From Holdemania massiliensis AP2 (lineage in GTDB: Bacteria; Bacillota_I; Bacilli_A; Erysipelotrichales; Erysipelotrichaceae): a stretch of DNA of 64,000 bases. Numbering within the stretch: position 1 is the stretch's first letter; every line of letters starts with the position of its first letter. Where the stretch lies: assembly GCF_000327285.1 (NCBI RefSeq), contig NZ_HE998568.1:925321-989320 (forward strand). Direction: 5' to 3'. Positions 7,811-16,448 of the stretch are shown here, piece after piece. The notes under the pieces are model-generated. The model was not told the origin of the DNA. It searched no databases and was given only the letters and a program-made list of their open reading frames with translations. Both the position numbers and the translations under genes were made by a program.

Positions 7811-9202
7811 TTACTGCAAATCCTCCAATACCGACTGCGCACAGAGTCTGCCAAACGTAATGCCGGCAGCTACCGGATCATTGCCCATCAGTTTATTATC
7901 CGTAACTTCCCCTGCACCATATAAACCTGGGATTGAATGACCTTCCGTATCCAACACCTGCGAACGCAGATTAATTGTCACCCCTCCGCGGGTATGATGA
8001 ACACCCGGGAAAACCGGTACGGCATAAAACGGAGCCGTGTCAATCCGGCTGCGCATATCCGTGCGGCCGAATTCTTCATCATTTTGATGATCATAGTATC
8101 TTTGATAATTCGTAACGGTTTCATTTAACGCTGCAGGATCAACGCCGATTTTTTCAGCCAGATCTTCAATGGTATCCGCTTCTACTGCATATTTCGGATT
8201 GCAGGCCAGAGATGTTGAATCCATGATCGCAAACGCTTTTGACCCAATCGCTTTTTCCGCTTCTGAAACCTCCGTATAATTCGCCATTTCATTGGCAAAC
8301 CGTTTGCCGGTTGGATCAACAAGAATTCCACCTTCATAGCGGACGCCGCTGACGGACATCGTTGTTCCGTGATCATCATAGAATGTTGGATTCAACGTCA
8401 GCTGATCCATGTTGCTTAAAGCTGCTCCGGCTGCCTCGGCCATCAAAATGCCATCCCCCGTTGTCGCTGCCGTATTGGATGTCGTTCCTCCTGCCCATTC
8501 AGGAGCATATTGCTGAAGCATTTCCTGGTTTGCCGCAAATCCGCCGCTGGCCAGAATGACTGCCTGAGCATGAATGATGATTTTCCCCTGTGCGTCTTCT
8601 GCTTCCACGCCAACTACTTTTCCATCTTCGAGGATCAATGAAGTTGCCGGACATTCCGTCCGCAGATCGACGCCAATCTGTTGATTCAGTGCCGTCAGCT
8701 TACTGACAAATTGAGCTGGGAACTTAGTCCCCTTCTCATCCACGGCATAGATTTCCCGACCGTTGACACGCGTCACTTCAATTCCCAGTGTATCCACTGC
8801 CCATTCCGCGGTCGGACCTGAATTTTCCGCAAACAGCTTGGCAAACTCCGGATCTGTACCTTCAGTTTCCATCAAAAAGTCAATTTGATCCTGCTGGGTA
8901 TAAACATCTCCCATCGCTTCCTGCATTTTCGTACTGTTGGCCGCAAAGAATCCGGCCAAAGCAGTATTCCCGCCTGTCATCGCGCGCTTTTCCAGCAGCA
9001 CAACCTCATGACCTCCCTGCTGGACAAAATAAGCCGCGGTCAGCCCGGCTCCGCCTGCTCCCACGACAACAACGTCCGTGGTTTCTTCCCGAACTTCAGT
9101 TTGTGCAGAGGGTGTATTCAGATCCTCTTGATTCGGCGCGGCGGCACAGGCGGACAATGCTAAAAGCAAAGCCAGTCCCACCGTTTTTTTCATTTTCTTC
9201 AT
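7811..9202 (-). CDS. Lipoprotein FAD-dependent oxidoreductase, fumarate reductase-like
   Basis: 463 residues. A lipoprotein signal (KKTVGLALLLALSAC) would place it on the outer face of the membrane. The FAD-binding Rossmann motif is VVVVGAGGAGLTAAYFVQ, followed by LLEKRAMTGGNTALAGG-type residues (LLEK..MTGGNT). The C-terminal HHTRGGVTIN and GLYGAGEVTD..NPVAAG-like region (GNDPVAAGITFGRL) match the flavocytochrome c/urocanate/fumarate reductase family. There is no FMN-binding or haem domain in the same chain, so electrons must come from another protein. The ATG at 9202 has GGAGGTAAGGAA ahead of it; the frame to 9232 adds a non-signal leader. It is divergent from a PucR-type regulator at 9401, probably its controller. 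The substrate is unknown. Confidence 0.83.
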   Translation of the reverse strand: MKKMKKTVGLALLLALSACAAAPNQEDLNTPSAQTEVREETTDVVVVGAGGAGLTAAYFVQQGGHEVVLLEKRAMTGGNTALAGFFAANSTKMQEAMGDVYTQQDQIDFLMETEGTDPEFAKLFAENSGPTAEWAVDTLGIEVTRVNGREIYAVDEKGTKFPAQFVSKLTALNQQIGVDLRTECPATSLILEDGKVVGVEAEDAQGKIIIHAQAVILASGGFAANQEMLQQYAPEWAGGTTSNTAATTGDGILMAEAAGAALSNMDQLTLNPTFYDDHGTTMSVSGVRYEGGILVDPTGKRFANEMANYTEVSEAEKAIGSKAFAIMDSTSLACNPKYAVEADTIEDLAEKIGVDPAALNETVTNYQRYYDHQNDEEFGRTDMRSRIDTAPFYAVPVFPGVHHTRGGVTINLRSQVLDTEGHSIPGLYGAGEVTDNKLMGNDPVAAGITFGRLCAQSVLEDLQ

Positions 9203-9281
9203 TTCCTTACCTCCTGTGGTACAGCATAGCATTTCCCTTCCGGCAGAGAAATAGTAAGAATTTCAAATGTTTTTTCCATAC

Positions 9282-9310
9282 TTGTCAATCTGTACAATGT
9301 TTCATATAAT
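9282..9310 (+). promoter_or_regulatory. Sigma-A promoter of the PucR-type regulator
   Basis: TTGTCA (9282-9287), 17-bp spacer, TATAAT (9305-9310). On the minus strand the overlapping TTGACA (9289-9284) may be the -35 of the flavoprotein promoter, so the two would be coordinated. Confidence 0.65.
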
Positions 9311-9344
9311 GAACATGATTTCTTTTTAACATATTGATTTTTGC

Positions 9345-9359
9345 TTGGATAATATCCAA
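9345..9359. promoter_or_regulatory. Palindromic operator candidate
   Basis: TTGGATAATATCCAA is a perfect 15-bp dyad about 35 bp after the -10 box and 42 bp before the regulator start, a place suited to autoregulation. Confidence 0.5.
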
Positions 9360-9400
9360 AAACAACGTTAAGTTTTGTTCATTTATCCAGGAGGAAGAAG

Positions 9401-10567
9401 ATGGAACATCCTTTATTTGATTTACTGCTCAAAGGTGCAGAATTTTCCGAAGTCCTTGACAAGGCTGAAATGGTCCTTGGCAATCCTGTTGCCTTTATTG
9501 ATACCGCGCAGAATGAAACAACACGCTCCGTCCATTATCCCCGAGAGGACATGGAGGATAAAGCTTACCGCCGAAAACAGATCAGTGATGAAGAATATCA
9601 AAAGGATACGGATTATGTCACCGCTTTATCCCGTACCGGTATTCCGCAGGTACTCGTATGGCCGCACATTCGCCGCAAACGCCTGATCTGCGGATGTCTG
9701 GTTTATGGCCGGCATGTCGGCGGCATTCGTTTGCCCGACATCGGCAACCGTCTGGAAGATATGGATATGGATTTAGTTCAGGCTACAGCAAGACTGATTG
9801 GTATGGCTTATGTTCTGCGCAATACACGAAGCGAAGGTGAAAATTGTCTGTGGAATTTGTTAAATAATAAACTGGATGCTTCTTTGGTGGATCTGCATAC
9901 GATGTTCTCCGCTTCCATCCCCACCTGGAATAACCTCTGCCTCTTATGGTTCATCCCTGAATATTATCCCGATTACACAAGCAACCTGCCGCTTTATCAA
10001 CAAGCCTTTGCCGGACTATCCACCTGCATGACGAATTATGATCAGGGTTTTGTCATTTTAGCCGGCGCTGAAGAATTGCGGTCGCATCAGCCTCAATTAA
10101 CACAGTATTTAAAAGATAATCGACTGACCGTTGGCGTTGGAAGTCCGGGGAACACCCTAACCGCATTGCAGCGTTCGTATGATCAAGCCCGCTGCAGCCT
10201 GCAATTTGCAAAGCAAACCGGAAGACTGGGGTTAGCCCCCTTCAGCGAATATCAGCTGAATTATTTATTATCCCTGATTCCGTCTGAACAAACGGCTTCA
10301 CTTCTCGATAACAGTCCTTTAGCGGCGATGGAAATCTGGGATCAACAAAATGGCACCGAGTATTTGAAAACTGTTCAGGCGTTTCTGCGCTGCAATGGCA
10401 ATATCAAAGAAACCGCCGATCTGCTAAGCGTACATAAAAATACGGTATTCTATCGAATCAGTAAACTTCGTGAAGAACTCAATCTGGATCTGGCGGATAC
10501 GGAAACATTAAGTTTATTAAACTGTCTGTTCATTTTGAAAACACAGCGCTGCAATCAAGAAGCGTAA
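9401..10567 (+). CDS. PucR/CdaR-type transcriptional regulator
   Basis: 388 residues. The C terminus (about residues 318-375) is a PucR-type helix-turn-helix: FLRCNGNIKETADLLSVHKN followed by TVFYRISKLREEL. The N-terminal two thirds is a sensory region without a recognised ligand domain. AGGAGGAAGAAG stands 2-8 nt ahead of the ATG. It is divergent from the flavoprotein at 7811, which suggests it senses that enzyme's substrate. A promoter and palindrome lie in the shared intergenic region, and the gene ends inside a terminator stem. Confidence 0.85.
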   Translation: MEHPLFDLLLKGAEFSEVLDKAEMVLGNPVAFIDTAQNETTRSVHYPREDMEDKAYRRKQISDEEYQKDTDYVTALSRTGIPQVLVWPHIRRKRLICGCLVYGRHVGGIRLPDIGNRLEDMDMDLVQATARLIGMAYVLRNTRSEGENCLWNLLNNKLDASLVDLHTMFSASIPTWNNLCLLWFIPEYYPDYTSNLPLYQQAFAGLSTCMTNYDQGFVILAGAEELRSHQPQLTQYLKDNRLTVGVGSPGNTLTALQRSYDQARCSLQFAKQTGRLGLAPFSEYQLNYLLSLIPSEQTASLLDNSPLAAMEIWDQQNGTEYLKTVQAFLRCNGNIKETADLLSVHKNTVFYRISKLREELNLDLADTETLSLLNCLFILKTQRCNQEA

Positions 10568-10578
10568 GCGCTGTTTTT
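10543..10578 (+). terminator. Terminator overlapping the regulator's 3' end
   Basis: ACAGCGCT (10543-10550) pairs with AGCGCTGT (10567-10574), followed by T5. The stop codon lies in the stem. Confidence 0.7.
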
Positions 10579-11046
10579 CTGCCGCCTGCTTTGGATAACG
10601 GCAAAAATCTGTTCTCCAAATATAGATTCAAAACAACAAGAAAATGATACTGCGCATCATTCAAAAGTCAAAACCGCCTAGAATCTCACTCTGTTTCTTG
10701 TCCGGTGGGGAAACCCAATCTCTGATTCCTGCCTACTCTTGTTCTGCTTTCAAAGCTCAAGTCTTTCGCGAAGGTTTTTCCCTTCCAGTCTGTTTACGGC
10801 TCACAGTTCTTCAGTTTCACTCCGATCCTAAAAACTATCCTCTATCCTGTGATACCCATCCGAATCCGATTGAAGAACTGTGATGTTTTACTGTTCATGA
10901 TTCAATTCCTTGGACTGCCGCTAAATGCACAGTACAGCCCAGCTTCCGGTTGAGATAATGATATACAAACGCCAAGGCGGAAGCAACGCAATTGAGCTTA
11001 CTTCATGATTTTCTTTTTCTAATCGAACTTTCCCATTAAACAAAAA
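10579..11046. other. Intergenic stretch, no gene recognised
   Basis: About 470 bp without a convincing coding frame. A 79-codon plus frame at 10644-10883 has no ribosome site and a low-complexity, non-protein-like composition. I see no tRNA, repeat or riboswitch. Confidence 0.5.
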
Positions 11047-11047
11047 A

Positions 11048-11085
11048 TCAATTCCCGGCTTTCAATGTCAGGAATTGACCTTTTT
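11048..11085. terminator. Terminator after the GYF_2 gene
   Basis: TCAATTCC (11048-11055) pairs with GGAATTGA (11071-11078). There are A6 upstream and a T-rich stretch downstream, so it can work on both strands; on the minus strand it ends the 13454-11102 operon. Confidence 0.75.
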
Positions 11086-11101
11086 ACTTTTTTGATCCAG
11101 C

Positions 11102-11368
11102 TTACAACAGAATCTCTGAATCTGAATGGACATCCAGCTCCAGTTCAACAACCGTGTCTTCTAAGACAAATGGTTTTTCTTCCTGCGGCAGATAGAAGCT
11201 GTAAATGGAATCTTTCAAAGCCATCCAGTCGGCCATCTTCATCGTCCAGATTTCATCCTCCGGTTCGACAATCCCTTTGCGGATCAGTGCGGCTAACTCA
11301 CTGTCAGAGAAACTGCCGTCCTTTTTGCCGTCTTTTCGGCGTACATACCAGCGGTTATTCGTTTCCAT
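11102..11368 (-). CDS. GYF_2 (DUF4339) domain protein
   Basis: 88 residues. Residues 6-55 match the GYF_2 pattern: WYVRRKDGKKDGSFSDSELA, then LIRKGIVEPEDEIW and MADWMALKDS. Domains of this type are thought to bind other proteins; classic GYF domains bind proline-rich peptides. There is no signal peptide, so it is probably cytoplasmic. Its start overlaps the end of the 699-residue gene upstream by 14 bp, so the two are coupled. The neighbour has a Pro-rich tail, which makes a contact tempting, but topology argues against it (see findings). Confidence 0.75.
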   Translation of the reverse strand: METNNRWYVRRKDGKKDGSFSDSELAALIRKGIVEPEDEIWTMKMADWMALKDSIYSFYLPQEEKPFVLEDTVVELELDVHSDSEILL

Positions 11369-13454
11369 GATTTCCCTCGCTTTCCGGCTGTGAATCTCCG
11401 CCTTCCCCTTCGCCGGCCGGCGTTGTGGAAGGTTCCGTAGTTTCCGATGGGGTTGGCTCCGGCGTGAGTTCCGGCGTCGGAACCGGCGTCAATTCCGGAG
11501 TAGGTACCGGCGTCGGGGCAATATAATTGTAATTGGTGACGGACTCCACGGAGTTCTCGTACAGCGTACTGTTGGATCCGGCAACAATCGTGATCGTCAC
11601 CTGCTTGCCGTCTTCAAAAGAACTGTTCGGAAGCGTGACGGAAGTGCCGCTGACCTTTTCGTGATAGCCGCTCTGGTTAGTCACGCTGACTTCATAATAA
11701 TCGGCGTTTTCCACCGCATCCCAGCTGATTCGGACATTGTTGGCATCCTGGCTGATTTTGACGTTGGCCACGGAGGCGAGGGTCACTGACGGCGTAGCGG
11801 TCGGGGCAAAGTAATTAAAGATCTGCGTTGCCGGTTCTGACGGTTTGACGTTGTTTTCGCGTGAATTGGCAACAATACTGAATGTCACCTGTTTGCCATC
11901 CTCAAACAAATTACCGTTTAAGGATACAGAAGTCCCGTCCACTTTGGCGGAATATTCCTTTTTCAAGGCCGCGGATACCTCATAGTAATCCGCATCCGTC
12001 ACTTTATCCCAGCTGATTTTGATCTGATCTCCGTCCTGGATAATCTTGATATTCTTCACGGCTTCCAGCTGTTTTTCTTCTTCACTGCCGCCGTTCATTT
12101 CACTTTGACCACGGCTGTTGTCGCCGGCCGCAACCAAACTGCCGTTTTTCAGTAAGCCAACGGAATGGTTCTTGCCCGCCGCAATTGCGATCACGTCTTT
12201 CCACTCCCCAACTTCCAGCCGGCCATATTCCTTGTCGCCCTCGGCACTCACTGTGCCGTCGCTGCTGAGCATCAACAGATGCTCAGATGAAGCTGCCGCC
12301 ATTGTAATCTTAGACGGCGTTTTAGCCGGACAGACGCCGGTTTTGCCTTCGATGCAGTCCAGACTGCCGTTCTTAGTCAGAATTAACAGCGTATCCCCAC
12401 TGATGACAACATTCTGAATATCGCTGAGCGTGGAAACGTCAGCCTGACTGCCGGCAATCAGCACTTTCCCTTCCTGGGTAATTCCAACGCTGATGTTGGC
12501 TCCGGCAGCAATTTTAGCGACATCTTTCCATTCCGACACTTCACATTGCTTATTGCTGTTGTCGCCGGTACAGACGACTGTGCCGTCCTTCTTTAAACCC
12601 AAGGTATGATGATCCCCCGCCGCAATCGCTGTGATCCCGCTCCACTCGGCGACCTCTGTCTGCTTCTGTCGGGAACTGCCGGCGGCGACAACCGTTCCGT
12701 TTTTCTTTAAGCCGACACTGTGCTGCGCTCCGGCTTTGATCGAAGTGATATTGGCCCAGCTGCCAACGTTGATCTGACCCTCGTCATTGCTTCCCTGGCC
12801 TTTGACGGTTCCATCGGTATTCAAAACAAGGGTAAATTCACTGCCGGCCGCAATGCGGTTCTCTGCGGTCATGATGTTGGTTACTTCCTCTTTTTTCCCA
12901 CCGCCCAAGCTGTTGAAAACCAGGATGAGAAGCAGCACGACGAGCCCCAGGCCAGCCGCTGCCCCGATCAGCTTGGTCTGATTGTTCTTTTTGGACTTCA
13001 TCGCTTGCGGCTGAGGCCGATTCGCGCCGGCTCCCGCTGCCGAATGCACCTGTAATTCCGGCTCCTTAACCGCCCTCAGCGGTTTGGTTTTTTCCAAATC
13101 CTTCACAGCCGGAATCACCCGGGTCTGTCCCAGATCCGGCTGCGGCTGAATTGGCTCCTTCATGCTTATCTCCGACGTCGGATACTCTTCCTCCGTTTTT
13201 TTCATAAAGGGAATATCTAATGTTTCATGAACATCTTTCTCCGGCAGTACCGGCACCTCATTACGGATCATCTCATCCAAACTGATGTGGAAAGCGTCCG
13301 CCAGCAGAATCAAATGGTCAAGATCAGGAATCGCTCCCCCGTTTTCCCAAGCCATATAATCCAGAACCGAAACCTCGGCTTTCTCGGCCGCGGCTTGTTG
13401 AGATAAGCCGTTATATTTTCTCAGCTGTGTTAATTTCTCAGGCAGCTTATTCAT
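11355..13454 (-). CDS. Membrane protein: XRE helix-turn-helix, RCC1-like propeller, two FN3 domains
   Basis: 699 residues, no close named relative known to me. Residues 8-62 form an XRE-type helix-turn-helix (LRKYNGLSQQAAAEKAEVSV). Residues 63-160 are a charged linker. A single membrane helix spans about 162-184 (GLGLVVLLLILVF). Residues 200-455 carry repeats of the type S(V/L)GLKKNGTVVAAG, W..ITAIAAG, as in RCC1/BLIP-II propellers. Two fibronectin III-like domains (about 465-555 and 565-650, each with KISWDxVxDADYYEVS-type strands) follow. The end is a PTPVPTPELTP-type repeat and an acidic tail. With the helix-turn-helix inside, the propeller is outside. AAAGGAG precedes the ATG. It is co-transcribed with the GYF_2 gene. 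Confidence 0.8.
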   Translation of the reverse strand: MNKLPEKLTQLRKYNGLSQQAAAEKAEVSVLDYMAWENGGAIPDLDHLILLADAFHISLDEMIRNEVPVLPEKDVHETLDIPFMKKTEEEYPTSEISMKEPIQPQPDLGQTRVIPAVKDLEKTKPLRAVKEPELQVHSAAGAGANRPQPQAMKSKKNNQTKLIGAAAGLGLVVLLLILVFNSLGGGKKEEVTNIMTAENRIAAGSEFTLVLNTDGTVKGQGSNDEGQINVGSWANITSIKAGAQHSVGLKKNGTVVAAGSSRQKQTEVAEWSGITAIAAGDHHTLGLKKDGTVVCTGDNSNKQCEVSEWKDVAKIAAGANISVGITQEGKVLIAGSQADVSTLSDIQNVVISGDTLLILTKNGSLDCIEGKTGVCPAKTPSKITMAAASSEHLLMLSSDGTVSAEGDKEYGRLEVGEWKDVIAIAAGKNHSVGLLKNGSLVAAGDNSRGQSEMNGGSEEEKQLEAVKNIKIIQDGDQIKISWDKVTDADYYEVSAALKKEYSAKVDGTSVSLNGNLFEDGKQVTFSIVANSRENNVKPSEPATQIFNYFAPTATPSVTLASVANVKISQDANNVRISWDAVENADYYEVSVTNQSGYHEKVSGTSVTLPNSSFEDGKQVTITIVAGSNSTLYENSVESVTNYNYIAPTPVPTPELTPVPTPELTPEPTPSETTEPSTTPAGEGEGGDSQPESEGNHGNE
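11440..11522 (-). repeat. Pro/Thr/Glu tail repeats in the RCC1 protein gene
   Basis: Tandem codons for PTPELTPVPTPELTPEPTP-like units, seen on the plus strand as repeated ccggcgt..ttccgg blocks. Such stretches often serve as wall-spanning stalks and can vary in copy number. Confidence 0.6.
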
Positions 13455-13510
13455 AAATCAGCGCTCCTTTCTCTTCGTTTCTATAAAAAGGGTCATAAAA
13501 ATCCATTAAT

Positions 13511-13539
13511 ATCATCCCTGTTTTTACGCCGATTGTCAA
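13511..13539 (-). promoter_or_regulatory. Candidate promoter of the RCC1 protein operon
   Basis: On the minus strand TTGACA (13539-13534), 17-bp spacer, GATGAT (13516-13511). The -35 is perfect and the -10 matches 4 of 6. It lies 57 bp before the start codon. The rest of 13455-13771 shows nothing convincing; a 140-codon minus frame at 13447-13869 looks spurious. Confidence 0.5.
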
Positions 13540-13771
13540 CCGTTGAGCCAGGCAAAGTCCAATATTCCCGTGGATTTCCAGCAATCTTTTGCCAAAGTTT
13601 CCCGCTAATCCTCGGAAAAAGTCAGCTTTGTGCTGTCGATGGCTTTGTTTCCTTTCCCCTGCGCTTAACCTTTCTGTAGGTATCCTGCCGGCAGGCTGAT
13701 CTGGATGAAGCTTTCTTGATGGGATTGATCGCTGTTTCTTCCCACTCTGTTTCAACATGAAATTTTCGCAA

Positions 13772-13800
13772 ACAAAAAGGACATGACCGAAGTCACATCC
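13772..13800 (-). terminator. Terminator of the 16-kb carbohydrate locus
   Basis: GGACATGAC (13779-13787) and GTCACATCC (13792-13800) form a 9-bp stem with two G-U pairs on the minus strand, a UUCG tetraloop, then TTTTT. Confidence 0.85.
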
Positions 13801-13881
13801 TCGATTGAAATTCTGATCCACTTTCTGTCTGCGGACAGACTGCCTTATCCTTTTCAATTTCAGCGGCAAGGCTAGAAAAGC

Positions 13882-15189
13882 TTATTCCGCCGAGAGATTG
13901 GAGCACACAAAGATCTGCGGCTTCCGGCTCAGCTTCAACTGACCCTTTTCGACAATCACCGGCTGATTGTCGATCAGATTGACAAATTCACCTTCCACCT
14001 TTGTTAATGGAAGTTCCCCTTCCAGACCGCGGACATTAAAGATTCCAAAAACCCGGCTGTCTTCGCATTGATATTCGCAAACCAAGACTTCCTGCGGGTT
14101 ATCGTGCAGAATAAACTGCCGATGTGTACCCATGAAGTCCATACGGCGGATTTCATTCAGACGGCGAATCAGCGCTTCATAAGCCGGATCCAGATGCGTC
14201 CAGTCGACCGGATCCTTCGTAAATAAGCTTGGCTGATGCGTATTCCAGGCTTCCTGTCCGGCATAGACAAACGCCGTGCCCTGTGCAAAGAACGAATACC
14301 CCACCCAGTTCAGGATTTTATCGTGATCCTGCGTATAACTGGCAATCCGCGGCTGATCATGATTTTCCAGAAACCGCAGCTTCAGGAAATTAGCCGGATA
14401 GCGCCACTGCTGATCACGGACAGCCTGCTTGTATGGCTGCAAAGAAGATTTTTCAGATACCGCCGCTTTGAACTGATCATAGATGTCATAATCATATAAG
14501 CAGTCAAACGCCGTATATAATTCACTGTCGGTTGCCACCTCAAAGCCTTCTGAACGCAGGGCGCGGATGAATTCCGGCTCCACGCTTTCCGCCAGCCAGA
14601 AATGATCCGGATTGATCTTCGCCACAGCTTCTGCCGCCTGCTGCCAGAACGAAACCGGCACCAGACTGGCCACGTCGCAGCGATAGCCATCAACGCCCAG
14701 CTTTGCCCAGTAACAAAGCATATTGATCATTTCCTCTCGCAAAGCCTCACAGCTATAATTCAAATCGAGGATATCGGTCCAATCCCCAACCCGGTTGCCA
14801 AAGTTGCCGTCTGGCTTATGATAATAATATTCCGGATGCGTTTGGGTAAACGGATGGTCATACGCCGTATGATTAATCACAATGTCGATCATGATCTTCA
14901 TATGATGATCATGCGTTGCCTGAATCAGCAGCTTGAATTCTTCCAGCGTTCCATATTCCGGATTGATCGCCCAGTAATCTGAAATTGCATACGGACTGCC
15001 CAGATCGCCTTTGCGCTGCTGGACACCGATCGGATGAATCGGAAGCAGGTAGAGGTAATCAAACCCCATCGCGGCAATGCGGTCCAGATCCTTTTCAACC
15101 TCACGGAAAGTCCCGGATGGAGCATAATTGCGGACAAAGACCTGATACAGACTCAAGCTGCGGTCTTTTGCCGTCGTTCGCTTTGACAT
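13882..15189 (-). CDS. GH13 alpha-amylase family glycosidase, short form
   Basis: 435 residues with the GH13 barrel regions in order: DIVINHT (region I), GYRCDVAS with the nucleophile Asp (II), FWLAES with the acid/base Glu (III), and LENHDQPR with the third Asp (IV). It is short for GH13, with little beyond the barrel and a small C-terminal beta domain. No signal peptide, so it should act on oligosaccharides brought in by the ABC importer. It is the last gene of the locus, 12 bp after the msmK stop. Its exact linkage specificity cannot be read from the sequence. Confidence 0.87.
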   Translation of the reverse strand: MSKRTTAKDRSLSLYQVFVRNYAPSGTFREVEKDLDRIAAMGFDYLYLLPIHPIGVQQRKGDLGSPYAISDYWAINPEYGTLEEFKLLIQATHDHHMKIMIDIVINHTAYDHPFTQTHPEYYYHKPDGNFGNRVGDWTDILDLNYSCEALREEMINMLCYWAKLGVDGYRCDVASLVPVSFWQQAAEAVAKINPDHFWLAESVEPEFIRALRSEGFEVATDSELYTAFDCLYDYDIYDQFKAAVSEKSSLQPYKQAVRDQQWRYPANFLKLRFLENHDQPRIASYTQDHDKILNWVGYSFFAQGTAFVYAGQEAWNTHQPSLFTKDPVDWTHLDPAYEALIRRLNEIRRMDFMGTHRQFILHDNPQEVLVCEYQCEDSRVFGIFNVRGLEGELPLTKVEGEFVNLIDNQPVIVEKGQLKLSRKPQIFVCSNLSAE

Positions 15190-15201
15190 GCCTTATTCCT
15201 C

Positions 15202-16299
15202 CTAATGATTGATCGCAATTCCGGTTTCTTGATCAAAGAAATGCAGCTTCGTCACATCCATCGCCAGCTTGATTTCATCCCCGGCCTTGACATCGACGCG
15301 GGAAGATACCTTCGCCAACAGCTCCTGCGGTCCAAAATGCCCGTGGAGAATAAATTCATGACCCAGCAGCTCGCAGACTTCCACTTTGAAATCAAACGGG
15401 GTGTCCGGGAATGCTTCCGCCACAATGCCTTCATAATGAATATCTTCCGGGCGGATGCCCAGCACGATTTCCTTGCCGATATACGGCTTCAGATCATCCT
15501 TGAACATTTCCGGAATGTTGAAGCTGCGGCCGTCAATTTCAATTTTGCCTGCTTCTTTGCATACTCCGTTTAAGAAGTTCATGGCCGGTGAGCCAATGAA
15601 GCCCGCGACAAACATGTTGGCCGGATAGTTGTAAATCATTTTCGGCGAACCGATCTGCTGGATATAGCCGTCTTTCATGACGACAATCCGGGAAGCCATC
15701 GTCATCGCTTCGGTCTGATCATGGGTAACATAAATTGTCGTGGCGCCCAGGCTTTCATGCAGCTTGATGATTTCCGTACGCATCTGCACGCGCAGCTTCG
15801 CATCCAGATTACTCAACGGTTCATCCATCAGGAAGACTTTGGCATTGCGCACGATGGCGCGGCCTAAGGCAACACGCTGGCGCTGGCCGCCGGACAGCGC
15901 TTTCGGCTTACGTTTCAGATACGGCGTGATTTCCAGAATTTCCGCCGCATGCCGGACACGCTGATCAATTTCTTCTTTCGGCATTTTTTTCAGTTTCAGA
16001 CCAAAGGCCATGTTGTCATACACCGTCATGTGCGGATACAACGCGTAGGACTGGAAGACCATCGCGATGTCACGATCTTTCGGCAGCACGTCGTTCATCT
16101 TCTGCCCATCAATGTAAAGCTCGCCGGAAGTGATTTCTTCCAGACCAGCGATCATCCGCAGCGTCGTCGACTTGCCGCAGCCGGAAGGTCCGACAAAGAC
16201 GATAAATTCCTTATCCTCAATTTCCAGATTGAAGTCAAATACCGCCTGTACCTTATTGTCATAAATCTTGTTCACGTTCTTCAATTGTAAATTTGCCAT
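15202..16299 (-). CDS. msmK: ABC transporter ATPase, MsmK/UgpC type
   Basis: 366-residue ATPase of CUT1 carbohydrate importers, energising the permeases encoded at 24726 and 25586. Walker A is GPSGCGKST, the signature is LSGGQRQ, Walker B is VFLMDEPLSNLD, and a C-terminal TOBE-like regulatory region begins about residue 235 (FIGSPAMNFLNG). I chose the ATG at 16299, preceded by AGGTGG, over the longer frame to 16371. The presence of a dedicated ATPase gene in the locus suggests it is not relying on a shared one. A promoter with an inverted repeat lies directly upstream. Confidence 0.93.
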   Translation of the reverse strand: MANLQLKNVNKIYDNKVQAVFDFNLEIEDKEFIVFVGPSGCGKSTTLRMIAGLEEITSGELYIDGQKMNDVLPKDRDIAMVFQSYALYPHMTVYDNMAFGLKLKKMPKEEIDQRVRHAAEILEITPYLKRKPKALSGGQRQRVALGRAIVRNAKVFLMDEPLSNLDAKLRVQMRTEIIKLHESLGATTIYVTHDQTEAMTMASRIVVMKDGYIQQIGSPKMIYNYPANMFVAGFIGSPAMNFLNGVCKEAGKIEIDGRSFNIPEMFKDDLKPYIGKEIVLGIRPEDIHYEGIVAEAFPDTPFDFKVEVCELLGHEFILHGHFGPQELLAKVSSRVDVKAGDEIKLAMDVTKLHFFDQETGIAINH

Positions 16300-16320
16300 A
16301 TTGTTTCCACCTCTGATTTG

Positions 16321-16363
16321 ATTATATCGGTTTTCTTCATTTCTTTCCTGTGCACACTGCACA
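16321..16363 (-). promoter_or_regulatory. Promoter with upstream inverted repeat for msmK
   Basis: On the minus strand TATAAT at 16326-16321 has no good -35 at the usual distance. Instead the perfect dyad TGTGCA-CAC-TGCACA occupies 16349-16363, where an activator would bind. The PucR-type regulator encoded just upstream is the obvious candidate. Confidence 0.5.
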
Positions 16364-16448
16364 AATCTCATTATTTTATTTTCATCTCTGAACTCTTTAT
16401 TAGATCGACTATCCTCCGACGCTTTCCTTTTCAGGGAAGCACAGAGGA

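Noticed and set aside
10644..10883. 79-codon plus frame
   Set aside because: No ribosome site and no protein-like pattern.
11440..11522. CRISPR-like short repeats
   Set aside because: The repeats are in frame and encode a Pro/Thr/Glu tail; there are no unique spacers.
13447..13869. 140-codon minus frame upstream of the RCC1 gene
   Set aside because: No ribosome site, odd composition, it contains the terminator stem of the upstream locus and overlaps the next start.
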